From contig JIBW01000011.1 in the NCBI GenBank assembly GCA_012970285.1, forward strand, positions 162,230 through 226,229: a stretch of 64,000 bases of DNA. The letters are read 5' to 3'. Of this stretch, positions 51,778-61,348 are shown one piece after another. The notes under the pieces were generated by a model. The model was not told the DNA's origin and made no database searches. It saw nothing but the letters and a program-made list of their open reading frames with translations. The DNA is from Bacillaceae bacterium JMAK1 (GTDB lineage Bacteria; Bacillota; Bacilli; Bacillales; Marinococcaceae). The stretch's first letter is position 1. Each line of letters opens with the position of its first letter. Position numbers and translations under genes: made by a program.

Positions 51778-52839
51778 GACGGTTTGTCAATCTAAGTGCA
51801 ACAGTTCATGTTGAAAAGCCTCGTGCGCCGTTTTCCAATTTAAACATTTGCGTGGGCGTCTATTAATTAAACGAAGAGCATTCTCCATTTCTCCCTCAGA
51901 TACAAGACTTAAATCATATGCTTTCGGAAAGAACTCGCGCAGAAGACCATTGGCATTCTCATTACTCCCACGTTGCCAAGACGAATAAGCATCTGCGAAA
52001 TAGATGCGTAGTGGGAGATCGGCCTCGATCCTTGAATAGCACGCAAATTCTTTTCCTCGGTCCACGGTCGCTGTTTTCAGCGCTCCGGACGGCAGTAACT
52101 GATGCAAGCTTTTAATGGCTGACTCCATAGAAGCTGCCGTACGATTCGGCATCTTAAAGACGATATACCAACGTGTCTTGCGCTCAATAAACGTAGCCAT
52201 ACAACCTTTACTTTTTCCACGGCTCGAGACGACCATATCGAGTTCCCAATGACCAAATGTTTCGCGTTTTCGAATGTCTTTCGGTCGTTTTTGAATGGTA
52301 GTACCGATGTTAAAGCGCCCACGTGTTTCTTTCGGTTTCTGACGTTTCCCCTTGTGGCGCAGGACGCGAACATTACGTTCGAGAAACCCTTGATAAAGCC
52401 ATCTGTACAAGGTCTTGAAAGATAACGTTTTAAAAAATAGACGATTTACAATCTGCTCTGGAGACCACGTTTGATCTAGCTTTTCTTGTATAATCCGAGC
52501 GAGCTCAGGACTCCACTTCCCATCAGGGCGACAGGCTAGGCGCCGCTTATGAGCGATGTCTTGTGCGATCTCAGAACGGTATTCTTGAGTAACGACAGTA
52601 TTGCGACGAAGCTCCCTTGATATCGTGGAAGGACTTCTTCTTAGTTCATCGGAGATTTTCCGAATCGAGTATCCTATTTTCTGTAGCGTTTCAATACGCG
52701 CTCGTTCAAATGTGGTAAGATGTTGATAGCTCATGACAAAGCCTCCGTAGGTGTATTTGTGTGGTTACAATCCATCTTACACAAGGCTGTCATGAGCTGT
52801 CTTTATTTTTAGGTGTTGCATTTGATTTTACAATTCGTC
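51778..52839 (-). mobile_element. Intact IS30-family insertion sequence (copy 2)
   Basis: 1062 bases with imperfect inverted repeats beginning GACGGTTTGTC and GACGAATTGTA. Flanks TATTTTATGT and TTATAAAATA are roughly complementary, again a palindromic target. It lies just upstream of the STAS gene and may supply or cut off its promoter. Confidence 0.9.
51787..52734 (-). CDS. IS30-family transposase, intact
   Basis: 315 residues. N-terminal helix-turn-helix (FERARIETLQKIGYSIRKIS, SPSTISRELRR). Catalytic DDE: Asp in GHWELDMVVSS, Asp in TVDRGKEFACY, Glu in GSNENANGLLREFF. Full length for the family. AGGCTTTGTC lies upstream as a weak ribosome site. Confidence 0.95.
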   Translation of the reverse strand: MSYQHLTTFERARIETLQKIGYSIRKISDELRRSPSTISRELRRNTVVTQEYRSEIAQDIAHKRRLACRPDGKWSPELARIIQEKLDQTWSPEQIVNRLFFKTLSFKTLYRWLYQGFLERNVRVLRHKGKRQKPKETRGRFNIGTTIQKRPKDIRKRETFGHWELDMVVSSRGKSKGCMATFIERKTRWYIVFKMPNRTAASMESAIKSLHQLLPSGALKTATVDRGKEFACYSRIEADLPLRIYFADAYSSWQRGSNENANGLLREFFPKAYDLSLVSEGEMENALRLINRRPRKCLNWKTAHEAFQHELLHLD

Positions 52840-53392
52840 TTATAAAATATATCTATGAAGGTTGTTATAAATTCCCACAAAAAATAGACCAACGAGGGGT
52901 CTATTTTTTGTGGGAAATCATCTTGTGATAAAAAATTGGTAATGGTTAATGCATAGGGTTTTTGTGTTGGAAATAAACAGAGTATAGCTAGCACTACATC
53001 TTATCTTTCCACCTCTTAATCTAGCATAGAGCTCATATAAATTCAATATGAGGATAAAGGTTTTTTCAATTTCTTTATGGAATTCATGGTCAATTTCCTA
53101 TCCAAGTGCCGCAAGTATTTATAAAAGTGAATTACTCTTATAGGAGTAATCGTTTTTGAAAAAAATAGCGTTGACTGATATACTTTTACGAGCTTTTTTT
53201 GACGTTCTTATTCTTCAGTATGCTCCTTTGAACGCTCTTCTCCGCTGTTACTACTCTCACAACCTCTTCTTAATACTAATAAGTAAGTTGAATTCTTTAG
53301 TAAAGCAAAGTATGATCCCTAAAATAGGTTAAATTAGATGATAAGAAGACTTGCGATTAATACCTAAAATAAATGGCCGTTCCTACCTTCCA
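52840..53392. other. Intergenic region right of IS30
   Basis: Holds the terminator at 52874. Leftward a tail reading SGEERSKEHTEE ends near 53205, similar to the small frame at 12028-12117. No full gene. Confidence 0.35.
52874..52914. terminator. Perfect 17-pair terminator hairpin
   Basis: CCCACAAAAAATAGACC and its complement GGTCTATTTTTTGTGGG, loop AACGAGG. Confidence 0.75.
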
Positions 53393-54935
53393 CTATTTTT
53401 TCCTTATGTTGAACTGCCAGGCTTGATCCTCATCCATCATCTTCTTAGCCGCATAGATCGTTAAAAACTGAATAACAATTATTGGGATACCCATAAGTCC
53501 AGATAATACCTCTAGTGGAGCTAAACCACCTATATTCATTAACGATAATGCAAGAACAGTAATGACAGCTGCTACGATTACTCGCACATTTTTTGGTGGA
53601 GCTTGTTTACTCATATCTTTGTTCGTCGTATAGGATGCAATCGTATAAGTTGTAGAGTCTAGTGTAGTAGCTAAAAAGATTGTAGCTATAATAACAAACA
53701 CAATTAGAACTACAGACGAAATTGGTAGAGATAATAAGACTTCTGGGATTGCTGCTTCTAATCCTTCAGACTGAACAATATCTAAAACGGGAACTTCACC
53801 ATTTACATAGCTATGAACACTAAGCCCTCCAAGAATACCTGTTGCGATCCAAGCAAGTAATGTAGGTGCTAAAAGGTAAGTTAAGATCATTTCTTTAATT
53901 GTTCTACCTTGTGAAACTACAGCAGCAAACACACCATGTAACATTGCCCAAGTAGCATTATAGGCAAACCAGAATACAGTATGACTCTCGATGTGCGTCC
54001 CATTTTCAGGATTGAGCGAATTTGTATACAGTGAGAAATCAAAGTAATTTGATACTAAATATCGGACAGAATCAGTAAAGAAATTTAAAATAAATATGCC
54101 TGGTCCTAGGATTAATATGAATAGCGCAAATAAGCCTGCTAAGTACATATTTAAAGTACTTAATTTCTTTATACCTTTTTCAATTCCAACATAAGCACTA
54201 ATCGTAAAGATGGTAACCCATGCCAATGTAACGATCATAGTAAACCAAAACGTAACTTCAATGTTTAACAATGCTGCTAAATTATAGGTGACAATTGGAG
54301 TTCCAAGTCCTAAAGTTACTGCTGCTCCTGCTAAAATACTTACCATAAATAAAATGTCTAACAATTTCCCGCCAATACCATCAGTAAAACGATCCCCAAA
54401 AAATAACACGGCAGACTTCAGAGATACGCATCTTTGATTTTTTTCTAACATGTAAGATGTATCCCATAGCTGGAGCAACCATCACGAAAACAGCAAACGT
54501 TTGAAAACTCCATAAAAACATGCTGTATGAATTACCTGCTAGTATGGCTTCTGCGGAACCTGCTTCTAATCCAAATGGAGGGTCGATAGCTACCTCGCTC
54601 CATTGAACTAGGCCAGTACGCATTAATGTAGCCCCTACCCCCATTGCAATAAGTATGGATGCATATTCAAACAAGGTAAATCTAGGTTTCTCAGATGGAT
54701 CCCCTAATACGACATTGCCGTATTTTGAAAATGACATATAAAGAGCAGCTATAATGATTAGCAAGGCGTACCAAAGATATCCCCACTTAAATGAAGTTAC
54801 TATAGAATTAAAAACAGTTTCTAAAAGTTCCATCGATTGTACAGTGTATAGCGAAAATAAAGTACTTACTATAATTATGATAATTAAAGAAGGTAAAAAT
54901 ATATTATGATCAATTATAGAAACCTGTTTTTTCAT
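53393..54935 (-). pseudogene. BCCT-family betaine/carnitine-type transporter with one frameshift
   Basis: Two overlapping frames together encode one BCCT protein of about 510 residues. The first (MKKQVSIIDHNIFLPSLIII...) has the substrate region MGVGATLMRTGLVQWSE and PPFGLEAGSAEAILAGNSYS, close to the CaiT pattern, and ends VRKKSKMRISEVCRVIF. The second continues GDRFTDGIGGKLLDILFMVS and GLGTPIVTYNLAALL to the end. The break is in the T6 run near 54396-54401; one T fewer restores the frame. Either a mutation, a phase switch or an error. Confidence 0.75.
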
Positions 54936-55417
54936 GCTGTAATGATCTCCTATCTTGATTATTTAAGAAAAAAATTAAATGAGGATTGCATTCTAATGAA
55001 AAATATAGTAGGAATCATATGAATTTTAGATTACAATGCTTATCTATATTTTTAAATTTATCCCTTTCTTTAAGAGGATTAAACATTATACGCTTCCCGA
55101 ATTAACCTGAAAATAAACTTACTGGTGAGTGTTTTCAGAGAAGCAATGATATCAACTCTATTTTCTCTTCAATAATTAGATAAATATTCTTTCGCGATGG
55201 GTGTGAATTGAATTTTTGGTTTCGTTGAAAAAATATCTGGGTAGAGAATTCAAGAACCTTTTAAAGGAGGAATGGTTGCTACTAAAATAGATTTTGAAAA
55301 TTATCATTGTTTGTCTTGACTTATTTATCAAAAAATTCTACTTTTTCATTTTGATCAATTTTGGCTTCACAGACTAAAAAGTCTTAGCTTACAAAATTAT
55401 TTAAAAGGGGTATTTAT
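54936..55417. other. Divergent intergenic region
   Basis: Promoters of the BCCT gene and the catalase must lie here. TTGAATTTTTGG and TTGTCTTGACTTATTTATC near 55210 and 55309 are candidates. A GGAGGAATGG site at 55266 opens only a short frame. Confidence 0.35.
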
Positions 55418-56323
55418 ATGTTTAAACGTATTGATCGACTTCAAATTGATCTTCCAGAACCTAATAAACCAGATCCAGAAGCTGCAGGTGTAATTCAAGA
55501 ATTATTAGGCGGTAAATTCGGGGAAATGTCTACGCTAAACAATTACCTTTTTCAATCATTTAATTTTAGAAGTAAAAAAAAGTTAAGACCATTTTACGAT
55601 ATTATTGCAAACATAACTGCAGAAGAACTTGGTCATGTGGAGCTTGTAGCAAATACAATTAATTTAAACTTAGATGGTTCTGTAGGTAATGGGAGTACAA
55701 ATCCAGATGATACACCACTGGCACCAGTACTGGGGTTCGACAATAAGTTCAATTTCATTGCAGGAGGACAAAACGCACTTCCTGTTGATTCTACTGGGCG
55801 TCCATGGAGTGGGGATAATGTATTTTCAAGTGGCAATCTAGTCAATGATTTGTTGCACAACTTTTATTTAGAGTGTGGGGCTAGAACTCATAAAATGAGA
55901 GTATATCAAATGACCGATAATGAGACAGCTCGTGAACTCACGGGATATTTATTAGTTCGTGGTTCTACGCATGCCATTGCATATGCGAAAGCACTAGAAG
56001 AGATAACTGGTGTGAATATGATGAAGATGTTACCAGTTCCTGATCTAGATAACTCTAAATTTAAGCATGCACAAAAGTATGAGGCAAAAGGAATTCATCG
56101 AAAAATATATAGGTTTAGTGATAATGACTACAATTTATTAGATCGAATTTGGAAAGGACCAGCTCCAATTGGACCAGAAGGACAGTTAGAAGTCGTAGAT
56201 GAACTACCAGAAGGCGGAAAGATTCCTGATCTCGATCATGTTCCTGAAGAATATGCGCCAGGGTTTGATGAAGAGCAGTTCAGAGAACTATCTAAGCGTC
56301 TCCAATATGAAGCTGGTATGTAA
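55418..56323 (+). CDS. Manganese catalase-like protein (301 aa)
   Basis: AAAAGGGGTATTTAT precedes the ATG. Ligand pattern: Glu in GGKFGEMSTLNN, AEELGHVEL (Glu, His), Glu in YLECGARTHK, His in VRGSTHAIAY, as in dimanganese catalases. N-terminus MFKRIDRLQIDLPEPNKPDP and C-terminal extension (DEEQFRELSKRLQYEAGM) fit the YdbD-like group. It differs clearly from the 23 kb catalase, so it is not a recent duplicate. Confidence 0.85.
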   Translation: MFKRIDRLQIDLPEPNKPDPEAAGVIQELLGGKFGEMSTLNNYLFQSFNFRSKKKLRPFYDIIANITAEELGHVELVANTINLNLDGSVGNGSTNPDDTPLAPVLGFDNKFNFIAGGQNALPVDSTGRPWSGDNVFSSGNLVNDLLHNFYLECGARTHKMRVYQMTDNETARELTGYLLVRGSTHAIAYAKALEEITGVNMMKMLPVPDLDNSKFKHAQKYEAKGIHRKIYRFSDNDYNLLDRIWKGPAPIGPEGQLEVVDELPEGGKIPDLDHVPEEYAPGFDEEQFRELSKRLQYEAGM

Positions 56324-56935
56324 AAGTGAATTCAAAAAATTAATTTTTATAAGGTTTTAATCATAAGAATATTCACTACTATTGACGACTTAGTATCGAC
56401 GACTCCAATGAGTCCCGTCCGTTCTAAGTCGTCTTCTATTTTTAATTTCACAACTTCTTAAAGACCTTTCGCTTTTGATGATTCCTTATGCAAGTAATCT
56501 TTGTCATTACATCCATAAATCTTTATTCATTCAAAATCAAAACAATTATAGTAAATTAACGTTTAATTTTCTAACTCTGAAAATTTTATTGTCACGGCCG
56601 TTCCGTGTCTGCTACACAACTTGAGTCTATCGCTAGTTTAACAGCTGATCAAACTCATACCATCAACTTTTAATTTATTCAAGTATGCTTCAACAGATAG
56701 TGGTAAGTTAACTGTATAATTATCTAAAAAATAAGGATGGATCTTTAAGGTATCTTTTTTTCAAGAAATTAGATCATCTAATTCTTTGCATATAAGAACA
56801 ATTTCTATGCATCTAGCCTTGTTAATCAACAAAAACAGAGTTGTTAAGAAAAAATAATTATATGAATTTATCGATGATTGAATATTTAACGGGGTGTTGG
56901 TCAATAATGATCCTAAATAGTCGGGAGGGATCATT
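56324..56935. other. Intergenic region
   Basis: Contains the terminator at 56394-56443. No gene seen in the rest. Confidence 0.4.
56394..56443 (+). terminator. Terminator of the catalase gene
   Basis: GACGACTTAG pairs with CTAAGTCGTC followed by TTCTATTTTT. Confidence 0.75.
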
Positions 56936-57055
56936 ATGAAATGTGAACGTTGCGGTAATAAAGATGCGTCAAAATCAACTTTTAAACTTTGTATCCCATG
57001 TTATAAGCAATTCCGTAAGATCGGTAAGACTGCAAAGGATTATTGGGTTAATTAA
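56936..57055 (+). CDS. Very small zinc-ribbon protein (39 aa)
   Basis: CGGGAGGG eight bases before the ATG. The protein MKCERCGNKDASKSTFKLCI PCYKQFRK... has CxxC and CxxC knuckles, a minimal zinc ribbon. Its stop overlaps convergently with that of the next leftward gene. Function unknown. Confidence 0.65.
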   Translation: MKCERCGNKDASKSTFKLCIPCYKQFRKIGKTAKDYWVN

Positions 57056-57315
57056 TAATAAATCTTTCCTCCTTGATTAATAGGACGAATACGATACTGA
57101 TCATCGGTATTGAATTGATCTTGATAAAACTTGATTAAATCTGGATGATTTAAGACAAAACCAATCATGTGTGCAGCAAGAATTGTTTTTGGCATATCAC
57201 AACTAATGGCTAATTTCTTGAGTTTTTCATGAGTATCTTGATCGAGTGCAGCATTTACACGTGTTTTTTTATCGGAGCGTTCTTTCCTTGCTACTTCTAC
57301 TTTTACCTTTTTCAA
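57052..57315 (-). CDS. Small ribbon-helix-helix-like DNA-binding protein (87 aa)
   Basis: TTG start eight bases after AGGAGG: MKKVKVEVARKERSDKKTRV, NAALDQDTHEKLKKLAISCD MPKTILAAHMIG. The pattern fits a ribbon-helix-helix fold and matches the N-terminus of the 36528 protein. The promoter region carries octamer repeats that such proteins typically bind. It lies downstream of parMR. Confidence 0.55.
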   Translation of the reverse strand: MKKVKVEVARKERSDKKTRVNAALDQDTHEKLKKLAISCDMPKTILAAHMIGFVLNHPDLIKFYQDQFNTDDQYRIRPINQGGKIYY

Positions 57316-57353
57316 CGTCAAAACCTCCTGAAAATGTGATTTATCCCCGGAAA

Positions 57354-57430
57354 TGGTTTCACGATTTCTTGGTGAAATGATGAACTTATGAAACGGTGAA
57401 ACGGTGAAACCGTGAAATCGTGAAATGAGT
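57354..57430. promoter_or_regulatory. Octamer repeat array, likely operator or centromere
   Basis: Tandem 8-base units read leftward ATTTCACG, ATTTCACG, GTTTCACC, GTTTCACC, GTTTCATA with further copies nearby (GTGAAACC, TTTCACCA). Tandem short repeats are bound cooperatively by ribbon-helix-helix proteins in plasmid segregation and copy-control operons. Confidence 0.6.
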
Positions 57431-57508
57431 TCATAGTGAACTGTATGAAATGATTTTTGGATATATTCATTTTTGGACAAAGAAAAAGCCCCTGAAAAGA
57501 GGCTTGTA

Positions 57509-57790
57509 TTAGAAATTTAACTTTGGTCGTTTCCTTTTTCTAGATTGTTCCGGTTCATCTTGTTTGGTGGATTCTTGATTGTTATTAATTACTTCAGTTG
57601 TATTTGGTGTATCAATTGTACCACTTTGAAAACGATTAATATAGTAACTGTCTGCTGCCTTGCTTTCTTGAATGTAAGTGCGTAGGGCTTGTCTTACAAT
57701 CTCGGCTTTGCGTCCTTTAGAGATTCCGTCAAGCCATTCAATGATGTCCTTGTCCATTTTATCATCAAGTGGCAAACGAAAATTAACCAT
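57509..57790 (-). CDS. ParR-like adaptor protein (93 aa)
   Basis: MVNFRLPLDDKMDKDIIEWL, DGISKGRKAEIVRQALRTYI QES has the ribbon-helix-helix pattern of CopG/ParR; the rest is a flexible polar tail ending in basic RKRKRPKLNF. Its start overlaps the stop of the actin-like gene. ParR binds the centromere and caps the ParM filament. Confidence 0.65.
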   Translation of the reverse strand: MVNFRLPLDDKMDKDIIEWLDGISKGRKAEIVRQALRTYIQESKAADSYYINRFQSGTIDTPNTTEVINNNQESTKQDEPEQSRKRKRPKLNF

Positions 57791-58920
57791 TATTCATCAT
57801 CCTCGCTGATCTTATAAATTCCGTAACGATAGTAGCCTTCTACATTGGAGCTACCGTTATTATTTGGGATGGTAATACCCGTAATGATCCTCGTAATGTG
57901 TTGTTCAAAATGGTGAGCTCCACCACCGACCAAGAGAACTTCATCGATGTCACTATGATCTTTCCAAGTGGAGGTCACTAATTCCTGAATTTCCATTGAC
58001 ATTTCACGAACCGTGCGGTTGAATGTATTCGTAAAATTAACGCCATCGACTCGTTTTGAGGGTCGATAAATGTACTCTTTTTGTTCTTTCCCCTCTTCGA
58101 GCACTTCGAGTAGTTTATAGTCGGATACCTGGTGTCCAGGTAAATCATTAGTAATCTGCTCTCGTATTGCGTTATAAACGTCTCTAAACCCTCTTGGGAT
58201 ACTTTGATATTCGTTCAGGCGTCTAAGGTTGTCAACGATGTCCAAGTCCGTTGTACCGCCACCTATATCTATGACAGCAACTTTCATTTCTTCATAGTCA
58301 TCATCTTCAACCATTCCTTCTAAATCTAAATAACGTCCAAGCACAGTACTTAACGCCTGTGGTAAGACTTTAACAGCATCAACTTTAAAATACATTTGAT
58401 TGCCATCGACAACGACATCATGTATGACAGGTTTTGATTTTGGATCGTCTACATTTGTACCAAGAAATGCTGCTTCAATTTCCTGTTCACGCATTGTTCC
58501 GGTTTCACCAGACGGCACCCCTGTAACGATTAATACTTTATCATTTTGCTTAATTCCCAAGTCCATATATGCACGAGCCAAAGCAATCTTTACCATTACA
58601 ATGTAAGCATCCGTACGATAACGATTTTCATGACCATAACTATACTGTAATTTTGATATCTTCCTGATCTCTTCTCCCCACGCATACTCAGAACCTTCAA
58701 TTTCAAATTTGCTAACATCTAATTCTTTGCTCGATACAGCAGCACCTACATCTTTGTAAAATGCAAAGGCACTTGGTAATGTAAGTGAATAATTTCGTCC
58801 TTCATTTGTAATTGAGCGGATATTAAGTAGTCCGTTGCCAATATCAATCCCAATTACACGGTTATATTTAGGTTGAACTCCTTTAGAGTCATCTTTTGTA
58901 TTATTTTTAGTTGCGGCCAT
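57790..58920 (-). CDS. parM: ParM-type plasmid segregation actin
   Basis: Start at MAATKNNTKDD behind GGAGGTTGACGAG. Actin-fold motifs: phosphate 1 VIGIDIGNGLLNIRSI, phosphate 2 KVAVIDIGGGTTDLDIV, adenosine EVLLVGGGAHHFEQHI. About 376 residues, usual for ParM/Alp proteins that push plasmid copies apart. Forms an operon with the ParR-like gene. Confidence 0.85.
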   Translation of the reverse strand: MAATKNNTKDDSKGVQPKYNRVIGIDIGNGLLNIRSITNEGRNYSLTLPSAFAFYKDVGAAVSSKELDVSKFEIEGSEYAWGEEIRKISKLQYSYGHENRYRTDAYIVMVKIALARAYMDLGIKQNDKVLIVTGVPSGETGTMREQEIEAAFLGTNVDDPKSKPVIHDVVVDGNQMYFKVDAVKVLPQALSTVLGRYLDLEGMVEDDDYEEMKVAVIDIGGGTTDLDIVDNLRRLNEYQSIPRGFRDVYNAIREQITNDLPGHQVSDYKLLEVLEEGKEQKEYIYRPSKRVDGVNFTNTFNRTVREMSMEIQELVTSTWKDHSDIDEVLLVGGGAHHFEQHITRIITGITIPNNNGSSNVEGYYRYGIYKISEDDE

Positions 58921-59068
58921 CTCGTCAACCTCCAATTATTTTATTAATCTAATGATGCCATGATTTACCTTTTTCAGCAAGAGATTATCCTTTTTTTATC
59001 ACTCATAAGAGTTAATTAAGGACAAAATCAGGACAAATAGCTTAAATGTTTATTTATCTTGTTATTTA

Positions 59069-59109
59069 AAATCCTCTAATTGTCCTTAAAAAGGACAATT
59101 AGAGGATTT
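59069..59109. terminator. Terminator between the regulator gene and parMR
   Basis: AAATCCTCTAATTGTCC pairs with GGACAATTAGAGGATTT; AT on both sides. Confidence 0.8.
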
Positions 59110-59121
59110 ATCGAAGATGAA

Positions 59122-59703
59122 TCACTTCCCGAGAAGCTTTTGCAACCATGTTTTATTTTTTTCTGTTTCCAGTTCATTCTTGAGTGATTGATATTCTCTG
59201 CTATGTTTATCTTCCATTTGTTTAATACGGTTTTCCAAAGTGTTCATGTTAGCAGTATAGTTCCCTTGTTCATTAGTTAATGAATTAATAGTTTTTTCTT
59301 GCTCTTCTAGTACTTCATTTAGTTTTATTTGTTCTTTTTGTAGGTCGCGTACTGTTGTTGCTTGAAGGCGCATAAAATTCATCAAGTCAGGATGCGCCTG
59401 ATCAGTTGAATGAATATGATCCAAATGTTTTATTACTGCTTCTCGATCATCTTCATCATCTAGTACAATTGGGAAACGCTCTTTGAGCCTGTACATAATC
59501 TCTTGTTTGTCTATCTCCATTGTGCGATATTCATGTATTGCTCTAAGGACGTTTATTGTTTCACGCTTATATAATTTCCTTGAACCGTTACGTTGTATTG
59601 GGATATACATATGAAAATCACTTAACCAATCTGTTATTGTACTTCGTGGTAAATTCATTTCATCGACAATATCTTTCATTCGATACAATATCTTATCGTC
59701 CAA
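59122..59703 (-). CDS. MerR-type/coiled-coil plasmid protein (DUF3967-like)
   Basis: TTG start seven bases after GGAGGGCG: MDDKILYRMKDIVDEMNLPR, STITDWLSDFHMYIPIQRNG, a MerR-like winged helix. It is followed by a long coiled coil (QKEQIKLNEVLEEQEKTINS onward) and an end KNKTWLQKLLGK of the type in DUF3967 plasmid proteins. The arrangement resembles RacA, a chromosome-anchoring protein. Located next to parMR, a role in plasmid positioning or regulation is possible. Confidence 0.65.
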   Translation of the reverse strand: MDDKILYRMKDIVDEMNLPRSTITDWLSDFHMYIPIQRNGSRKLYKRETINVLRAIHEYRTMEIDKQEIMYRLKERFPIVLDDEDDREAVIKHLDHIHSTDQAHPDLMNFMRLQATTVRDLQKEQIKLNEVLEEQEKTINSLTNEQGNYTANMNTLENRIKQMEDKHSREYQSLKNELETEKNKTWLQKLLGK

Positions 59704-59736
59704 ACTAATTCGCCCTCCATTTTTTATTTTACCGAC

Positions 59737-59900
59737 CGCCGTCTTTATCATCCGCCATAATACATACATGTCTATAAATTCTATTATAACAGTGTGTATA
59801 CGCGCGTCCAATTAAAATAACTTTAAAAAACCGTCCGTCCGACATCCGTTTATTTTAAAATCACTTTCGTCCGTCCGTCGTCTTTGTCATCCGGCGTAAT
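59737..59900 (-). promoter_or_regulatory. Promoter with CGGACGG-type operator repeats
   Basis: Leftward -35 TTGGAC (59811-59806) and -10 TATAAT (59788-59783) are 17 bases apart. Copies of CGGATGAYAAAGACGRCGG occur downstream (59737-59756) and upstream (59870-59893), with a shorter GGATGTCGGACGGACGG at 59831-59848. Binding sites on both sides of the promoter suggest autoregulation by the MerR-type protein. Confidence 0.65.
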
Positions 59901-60081
59901 TATAAAAAATTCTTTGTAATCAAAGAATTTAGAGTGCTGCGTTGGCCAAACTTAGTTAAAGTCAAACATTTGATGTGGGGAATCAATGATGGTTAAGATA
60001 ATTCAAGACCTGGAAAATTGTATTTAGTGAAATTCAATAGATCGAACCACTTAAGTTTGTTAAGGAAGGAGACAGTTTACT

Positions 60082-60216
60082 ATGATAAGCCGAAAAACTT
60101 GTTATTAAAATACATTAGCGCTAGACAATGGCGTATCTGTCCGAAACATAAATAAAAAGACAGGCGTTGCGCTGAACACCATTAATAAAATTATAAGGGA
60201 TTACAGAGAAGGATAA
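60082..60216 (+). pseudogene. Small helix-turn-helix protein with an early stop
   Basis: AAGGAAGGAGACAGTTTACT precedes ATG; the frame reads MISRKTCY, TAA at 60106, then NTLALDNGVSVRNINKKTGV and ALNTINKIIRDYREG. The second part is a resolvase/transposase-type helix-turn-helix. One nonsense codon inactivates it unless read through. The flanks 59901-60081 and 60217-60552 hold no other gene. Confidence 0.5.
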
Positions 60217-60552
60217 GTTTTAAAGTTGAGAGTGATGAATCGGGTTATGGAGCCTGGGTTCATGTTGATCATCTTTCTAAAGGTGTAAGATAGATATGCT
60301 ATGGGGATTATTAGAGCGTATGAAATACATTTATTACATTCCGATGTTCATGAGCGATGATGGGGAATTTAAAAACTAGAAGTTATCGCTACGTATCAAA
60401 AATTACAAAGAGCATGTTTTGCGACTAGGGAATGTAATCAATATCTTATAATGTTAACACTGATTCTTTAAATAAAGACTGTCGTAAAAATTTGTATATT
60501 CTTAATTATAGACGCAGAAAAATAACCATACCTGGTTATTTTTCTGATTGAA

Positions 60553-61218
60553 TCATTCCATCTCATCGAAGTCACTGAAACGATCTTCTTCTAACTTCGA
60601 TGGAAGGTTATCTGCGATATATTGGTTAATAAAGATCTCTTTGTCATCAGTTTTTTCTTGATAAAACGTCATAAAGAATCTCTTGTTAATATAGTAGCGT
60701 TCTTCTTCAGGTTTTTCCTTCCATTTTTTCAAAGCCTCTATTCGAAGTTCATTTCTAATAATTTCTGATCTTATTTGTATCTTGACTACATCTTGTTTTT
60801 GATCTTCTAAGTAACGGTTGATCTTCTTTTCTAATAACTCCCTTGTAAATGCTTGGTTTGCTATTGTAATTTCATTAAGTTTTGTAGAAAGAAATGTCTC
60901 CAATTGATCTGAGTCTGCATAAGGTACAGGTGTGGATTTTTTGTTCTCATTGTCAATTTTAAACGCTGCCCTGTTGTCCTCTTCCTCTTCAAGTAACTGT
61001 TTTATTGTAGGAATTGAATGACCTTCAACGCGATATTGTTTTATTTGCAGTATCTTATCGATATCGTTATGAGTTAAGTACCGATGATTTTCTTGATCGC
61101 GTGGCAAAACCAATAAACCATATTTGTCTTCCCAAGTGCGTATTGTAGAACTTTTAATATTATACTTTTTTTCAATTTGTTTTAGAGTGAATGTCCTTAA
61201 AATTTCTACATCATCCAT
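60553..61218 (-). CDS. MerR-family-like regulator (221 aa)
   Basis: N-terminal MerR winged helix: FTLKQIEKKYNIKSSTIRTW, EDKYGLLVLPRDQENHRYLT, HNDIDKILQIKQYRVEGHSI. The C-terminal part is helical and charged without ligand Cys, and differs from the 59122 protein. GAAAGGTTGTGAACTTAT precedes the ATG. Target unknown; repeats upstream suggest autoregulation. Confidence 0.7.
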   Translation of the reverse strand: MDDVEILRTFTLKQIEKKYNIKSSTIRTWEDKYGLLVLPRDQENHRYLTHNDIDKILQIKQYRVEGHSIPTIKQLLEEEEDNRAAFKIDNENKKSTPVPYADSDQLETFLSTKLNEITIANQAFTRELLEKKINRYLEDQKQDVVKIQIRSEIIRNELRIEALKKWKEKPEEERYYINKRFFMTFYQEKTDDKEIFINQYIADNLPSKLEEDRFSDFDEME

Positions 61219-61247
61219 ATAAGTTCACAACCTTTCGTAGGGTTCAA

Positions 61248-61345
61248 ATTAATTCGCGTTCTTTTCGTAACCTTGGTTCGTAATGTTATTGCGAAGTTTA
61301 CATAAGCTTCAAAAATTATCGCGAAATGTTACGAAATACCATTAT
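61248..61345 (-). promoter_or_regulatory. TTCGTAAC repeat cluster upstream of the MerR-like gene
   Basis: Within 100 bases: TTTTCGTAACC, GGTTCGTAATG, TTCGCAATAAC (leftward GTTATTGCGAA), TTTCGTAACATTTCGCGATAA. They form direct and inverted copies of TTCGTAAY and TTCGCRATAA around the likely promoter; probable operator. Confidence 0.5.
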
Positions 61346-61348
61346 AAA

